Source: Amycolatopsis iheyensis (GTDB taxonomy: Bacteria > Actinomycetota > Actinomycetes > Mycobacteriales > Pseudonocardiaceae). From it: a stretch of DNA of 47,276 nucleotides. The translations under genes and the position numbers were made by a program. The notes below the pieces were generated by a model. It had not been told where the DNA came from, searched no databases, and was given only the letters and a program-made list of their open reading frames with translations. The DNA lies in contig NZ_JAMXQV010000010.1 in assembly GCF_024703995.1 (NCBI RefSeq), positions 1 to 47,276 of the forward strand, given 5' to 3'. Positions within the stretch are counted from its first letter, which is position 1, and the number at the start of each line of letters is the position of its first letter. This document shows, one piece after another, positions 44,056-47,276 of the stretch.

Positions 44056-44544
44056 ATGAAGGACGTGGACTGGATCATCACCGAGACCGCCGTCGAGCAC
44101 CCGGACGCCGTCGCGATCATGCGCGAGTACATGGACGAAGTCGCTTCGCGCTACTTCGGGCGGCCGGTCAGCGAAGCCGAGCTGACGCAGTACGTCGCCG
44201 AGGAGCCCGGGACCGATCTCGTCGCCCCCACCGGCGCCTTCCTCATCGGACGGCGGGGTGGCCAGGTCGCCGGCTGTGCCGGGACGCGCGTTGTCGCGCC
44301 CGGGGTCAGCGAGCTGACCAAGGTGTTCGTCAAGCCCGCCCACCGCGGCACCGGTGGCGGGCCACGATTGGTCGCGGCCGCCGAGGACGCCGCGCGGCGG
44401 CTCGGCTCCACCCTCATGCGGCTCGACACCCGGCACGACCTCGTCGAGGCCCGCGCGCTCTACGCGAAGACCGGCTACGCCGAGGTCGAACCCTTCAACG
44501 ACGAGCAGTTCGCCGAGCACTGGTTCGCGAAGGCCCTCAGCTGA
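44056..44544 (+). CDS. GNAT-family N-acetyltransferase
   Basis: This 162-aa protein has the GNAT order of motifs: strand 4 (AFLIGRRGGQVAGCAGTRVV), strand 5 into the acetyl-CoA loop (ELTKVFVKPAHRGTGGGPRL, matching the R/Q-x-x-G-x-G/A pattern) and the C-terminal RALYAKTGYAEVEPF. The substrate is unknown. Its 3' end overlaps the convergent MmpS-like gene by 8 bp. Confidence 0.9.
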   Translation: MKDVDWIITETAVEHPDAVAIMREYMDEVASRYFGRPVSEAELTQYVAEEPGTDLVAPTGAFLIGRRGGQVAGCAGTRVVAPGVSELTKVFVKPAHRGTGGGPRLVAAAEDAARRLGSTLMRLDTRHDLVEARALYAKTGYAEVEPFNDEQFAEHWFAKALS

Positions 44545-44992
44545 CGCAGGCCGCGACCTCGCCCGGCGCCGACTTCTGGGTCTTCACCACCCGGCCGCCG
44601 ATCGTGACCCGGCATTCGACCGCGCCGCTCCCCTGCCCCAGCAGCTGGATCGACCCCGCCGACGGCCACGAAAGCTCCTTCCGCCACGGCAACGCCACCG
44701 CCAGCTCCTGGTGGACCAGGCCGAGGCCGTTCGAGTCGTAGACGACGGTCGCCGTGCCGGTGCCGGCCAGCTCGTACGTCACCTGGTAGCCGGACGGCGC
44801 CGGCGGGGTCGAGGTGTACGTCGCCGTCGCCATGATCGTGCGTGGCGGGACCGACGACACCGATGGCTCCCCCGCCACCGCGACCGACGGCGAAGGCGGC
44901 GAACCCTTGTCGCCCAGGATGAAGATGCCCGCGGTGACCGCCGCGATCGCGATCACCGCGATGCCGAGCCTGCCGATCAGCTGCCGGTTCAT
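44537..44992 (-). CDS. MmpS-like membrane-anchored protein
   Basis: This 151-aa protein has one N-terminal helix (about 8-27) and an extracytoplasmic beta domain resembling mycobacterial MmpS: YELAGTGTATVVYDSNGLG, then ALPWRKELSW, and two Cys (VECRVTIGG and AACVS) that could form a disulfide. MmpS proteins usually partner MmpL exporters, but no MmpL gene is in the window. ATG 44992 has GGGAG 6 nt upstream. A terminator separates it from the small secreted proteins upstream. Confidence 0.78.
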   Translation of the reverse strand: MNRQLIGRLGIAVIAIAAVTAGIFILGDKGSPPSPSVAVAGEPSVSSVPPRTIMATATYTSTPPAPSGYQVTYELAGTGTATVVYDSNGLGLVHQELAVALPWRKELSWPSAGSIQLLGQGSGAVECRVTIGGRVVKTQKSAPGEVAACVS

Positions 44993-45010
44993 GGGGACTC
45001 CCAAGGGAAA

Positions 45011-45041
45011 CGGCGGCCCCTCGCCAGGAGAGGGGCCGCCG
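45011..45041 (-). terminator. Terminator after the 71-aa secreted protein
   Basis: A perfect 12-bp stem (CGGCGGCCCCTC with GAGGGGCCGCCG) and 7-nt loop begins 6 bp after the stop and is followed by TTTCCCTTG on the minus strand. Confidence 0.88.
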
Positions 45042-45046
45042 GCGGG

Positions 45047-45262
45047 TCAGAAGGACGGCAGGAGCTTGCCCGGCACGCCGTTGACCGACTGGATCAGGCC
45101 GAGCACCGGCACGCCCAGCGGCGCGAACGTCCAGATGTTGTTCAGGCCGCTGGTGTCCGGCTCGTCGACCACGACGACGCCCGGGGTGTCGGCCAGCGCC
45201 GGCGCCGCCGCGCCGAACAGGGCCGCGCCGGTGAGGATCGCTACCGCGAGGGTCTTCTTCAT
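45047..45262 (-). CDS. 71-aa secreted protein
   Basis: A clear signal peptide (MKKTLAVAILTGAALFGAAA, cleavage likely after PALA) leaves a mature chain of about 47 residues: acidic at first (VVVDEPDTSG), then hydrophobic (TFAPLGVPVLGLIQSV) and ending PGKLLPSF. No Cys is present. AAAGG lies 9 nt upstream. It is 13 bp from another small secreted protein, with a similar PLG-PV pattern, so the two may be distant paralogues. Confidence 0.75.
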   Translation of the reverse strand: MKKTLAVAILTGAALFGAAAPALADTPGVVVVDEPDTSGLNNIWTFAPLGVPVLGLIQSVNGVPGKLLPSF

Positions 45263-45275
45263 GAGTCTCTGCCTT

Positions 45276-45482
45276 TCAGGAAACTGCGGTGATCAGGTCG
45301 AAGACGGGCGCGAGCAGGTCGACCGGCTGGCCGAGCGGCCCGAGGACGCCGCCGAGGTCGACGCCGGGGACCAGCCAGACCGAGCCGTCGGTCGGGTCGG
45401 CGCTCGCGACACCGGCGGCCAGGCCGGTGAACGCCGTCGCCGCGACGAGCGGCAGCAGCACGCGGGCAGCAAGACGCTTCAT
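45276..45482 (-). CDS. 68-aa secreted protein
   Basis: A signal peptide (VLLPLVAATAFTGLAAGVAS, cleavage likely after ASA) leaves about 40 mature residues, hydrophobic and Gly/Pro/Leu-rich (VPGVDLGGVLGPLGQPVDLL), with two or three acidic residues. AAAGG lies 6 nt before ATG 45482. It is 26 bp downstream of the large membrane-protein gene and 13 bp upstream of the 71-aa gene. A structural or signalling peptide is possible; no family is recognised. Confidence 0.75.
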   Translation of the reverse strand: MKRLAARVLLPLVAATAFTGLAAGVASADPTDGSVWLVPGVDLGGVLGPLGQPVDLLAPVFDLITAVS

Positions 45483-45508
45483 GCTTTTCCTTTCCACACA
45501 AGGGTTTC

Positions 45509-47191
45509 TCAGCGCAGAACCGACGTGATCGGCACGATGGTTCCGTCGGGGACCCACTGACCCGCGTAGTCGCGGTCCATCACCATTCCGGTGGCGTGGG
45601 GTTCGGTGGGGTACATCGGCATGGCGTTGACCTGGGCGGCGGCGAAGATCTGCACGTCGCCGGCCGAGTGGTCGGCACCCAGCCAGGTCCGGAAGCCGCC
45701 GAGTGCCGGGCTTTCGCCGCCGAAGCGGTTGCCGACCGCGACGGCGTACCCGACCGCGGTCGCGTCCCGCGGGTCGAACCGCAACGGCAGCGACGCGCTC
45801 GCGACGGCGTTGACGATCGGCCCGTTCAGCAGCCACGGCGCCAGGTAGAGCCCGTACTGGTGGGTGGGTTCGAGGCGCTGCAGCTCCGCGGCCCGCGTCA
45901 GCGCGGTGTACCCGCCCGCCCAGCCGGAGACGACGAGGAGCGCGGTGTCGGGCCCGGCGTCCGGCCGCACGGCCAGCCCGGTCCGCGCCGCGGTCTCGCG
46001 CACCAGCTTCGCGGCCGCCACCCCGCGTGGCGAGTCGTCCTCGGCCAGCGTGAGCGCCGACGGCTTCCGCCCGGCCAGGAACCCGACGAGCTTGACCAGC
46101 GCGCCGCTGTCCTCCGGGGTCAGCACGTCGGCCGGGCACGCGGTCAGCACGTCGGCACGACCGGCGACCAGGCCACCGAGGGCCGCCGACGCGCACTCCG
46201 GCGCGTCGGCCTCGGTGATCGACGGGCCGGGCCGCTCCCCCGCGTCGACCTCGACGACCGTCGTCGTGTCGCCGCGGCGGATCTCCAGGTCGCTGCGGCC
46301 GGGCGGCAGGTCGACGTCGGCCCAGGTGCCCTCGGCGCCGGGCCGCGCGACCGCCTTCGTGACCAGGCCACCGGCCCCGACGGACAGTTCGCCGCCCGCG
46401 CTCGCCGGGAAGTGGACGACGTTGCGCCCCGGCCGTTGCGGGCTGACCAGCACCGGGAACCCGGCGTCGTCGGCGAGCAGCGGCACGCCCGGCACGGGCA
46501 GCGGCGGTGGCGCGGGGATCGCGCCGAGCGCGCTCCACGCGAGGAACCCGAGCGCGACGCCGGCCGCGCCGAACCGGTAGGCGCGCTCGCGCAGGACCGC
46601 CGCGAGCCCGCTCACCACGACCGGCAGCAGCACGACCGCGACCACCGCGAGCCCGAAGAGCGTCGTGTACAGCCGCCGGTCGAACCCGAGGCCGGACAGC
46701 TCGAACCGCACCGCGCCGGCGAGGACCAGGAGCCCGCCGAGGGTGAGGGCCAGCGGCCCGGGCCGGATCGCCGCCGCCGGGACCGGCCCGTGGAGCGCGA
46801 AGCCGAACCAGACCGCGGCCCCGGCGACGAACACCGAGTCGAGCGCGAACTCGACGCCCGACCCGCCCAGCGAGGTCTCGAGGACGACCAGGACCAGCAG
46901 CGCGGCCGACGTCCACCGAGTGGCCCTGGGGAAGACCGGCACCGCCACCGCGAGCACGACGTGGATCGCCAGCGCGACCACGTTCACGTCGACGGCGAAG
47001 GCCGACACCACGGCGAGCAGCGCGGAAACGCCGCCGAGGGCGAACAGCGTGCGCCGCGGCCGGTCGCCCGGCGGCCGCAGCAGCCCGCCACCGGCGAGGA
47101 ACGCCGTGGACAGCAACAGCGCGAGCCGCAGAACCAGCGCCAGAACGTCCACAGTGGACGACCCAGTCGGCGCGGGGTGCTCGTGTTCCAT
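45509..47191 (-). CDS. Polytopic membrane protein with large extracytoplasmic domain
   Basis: This 560-aa protein has a His/Glu-containing N-terminus (MEHEHPAP), about seven membrane helices in the first 240 residues, then a soluble domain that probably faces outside. That domain has a beta-rich part (VVHFPASAGGELSVGAGGLV), an alpha/beta part (CPADVLTPEDSGALVKLVGF, ALTLAEDD) and an end with LYLAPWLLNGPIVNAVASAS and VPDGTIVPITSVLR. The helix bundle recalls CopD/CtaG-type proteins, but metal ligands are not obvious. No function is assigned. It heads a minus-strand unit with the two small secreted proteins. ATG 47191 has GGGAG 5 nt upstream. Confidence 0.78.
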   Translation of the reverse strand: MEHEHPAPTGSSTVDVLALVLRLALLLSTAFLAGGGLLRPPGDRPRRTLFALGGVSALLAVVSAFAVDVNVVALAIHVVLAVAVPVFPRATRWTSAALLVLVVLETSLGGSGVEFALDSVFVAGAAVWFGFALHGPVPAAAIRPGPLALTLGGLLVLAGAVRFELSGLGFDRRLYTTLFGLAVVAVVLLPVVVSGLAAVLRERAYRFGAAGVALGFLAWSALGAIPAPPPLPVPGVPLLADDAGFPVLVSPQRPGRNVVHFPASAGGELSVGAGGLVTKAVARPGAEGTWADVDLPPGRSDLEIRRGDTTTVVEVDAGERPGPSITEADAPECASAALGGLVAGRADVLTACPADVLTPEDSGALVKLVGFLAGRKPSALTLAEDDSPRGVAAAKLVRETAARTGLAVRPDAGPDTALLVVSGWAGGYTALTRAAELQRLEPTHQYGLYLAPWLLNGPIVNAVASASLPLRFDPRDATAVGYAVAVGNRFGGESPALGGFRTWLGADHSAGDVQIFAAAQVNAMPMYPTEPHATGMVMDRDYAGQWVPDGTIVPITSVLR

Positions 47192-47217
47192 CAAGACTCC
47201 CAGCTCGGGGGTCGTGA

Positions 47218-47250
47218 GTGGTTGGGGGGGGTGATAACCCCCCCAACCAC
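47218..47250. terminator. 13-bp G/C-run hairpin at right edge
   Basis: GTGGTTGGGGGGG pairs perfectly with CCCCCCCAACCAC around a 7-nt loop, about 27 bp upstream of the last start codon. It could end a gene beyond the window edge. Runs of seven to eight G also make it prone to slippage or sequencing error. Confidence 0.6.
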
Positions 47251-47276
47251 CACCACCCCCGTACGAGTGTGTAGCG

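Noticed and set aside
43104..44132. 342-codon minus-strand frame across the effector cassette end
   Set aside because: It is antisense to the 204-aa gene, crosses the repeat and the two-helix gene out of frame, and is Pro/Arg-rich low complexity.
45276..47246. 656-codon minus-strand frame over the membrane-protein gene
   Set aside because: Only its last 68 codons, the small secreted protein, are real. The rest is an out-of-frame, Arg/Gly-rich shadow of the 560-aa gene.

Overview
The window comes from a high-GC actinomycete. GC-rich third codon positions, GTG starts, an ESX (type VII secretion) locus next to truA-rplQ, and YbaB/EspC/WXG effector-type cassettes fit the Pseudonocardiaceae, most likely Amycolatopsis or a close relative. 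The genus is an inference from style and synteny, not from a marker comparison.

Left part (1-14.7 kb): an ESX-4-like secretion locus. It holds an Hsp70-family gene (cut by the left edge), fused eccC, eccD, mycP, a large WXG-type protein with an EspC-like partner, eccB, eccE with a collagen-like Gly/Pro tail, a 26-codon mini-gene and one unrecognised conserved-looking gene. A 167-bp near-perfect palindromic element bounded by CTAG sits exactly at the eccB stop codon. EccB/C/D/E would form the membrane channel and its ATPase motor, MycP the mycosin protease, and the WXG/EspC-like pair the likely cargo.

Middle part (14.7-40.1 kb): nearly all of the translation machinery on the minus strand, read from right to left. 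The order is str (rpsL-rpsG-fusA-tuf), S10 (rpsJ to rpsQ), spc (rplN to rplO), then secY-adk-map, rpmJ-rpsM-rpsK-rpsD-rpoA-rplQ and truA. Four features depart from the textbook order. infA is reduced to its last 11 codons ahead of rpmJ. A 61-codon basic ORF is coupled between rpsM and rpsK. Three related four-helix membrane-protein genes and a LysE-type exporter separate rplO, which has its own terminator, from secY. A hairpin motif of 17 identical bases occurs upstream of both rpsJ and rpsL.

Right part (40.5-47.3 kb): accessory genes. These are a 51-aa orphan gene, a tightly coupled YbaB / EspC-like / WXG-type / membrane-protein cassette that looks like a second set of type VII substrates, a partial 3'-end duplication, a GNAT acetyltransferase, an MmpS-like protein, two tiny secreted proteins and a polytopic membrane protein. 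No tRNA, rRNA, CRISPR array or intact transposase gene was seen.
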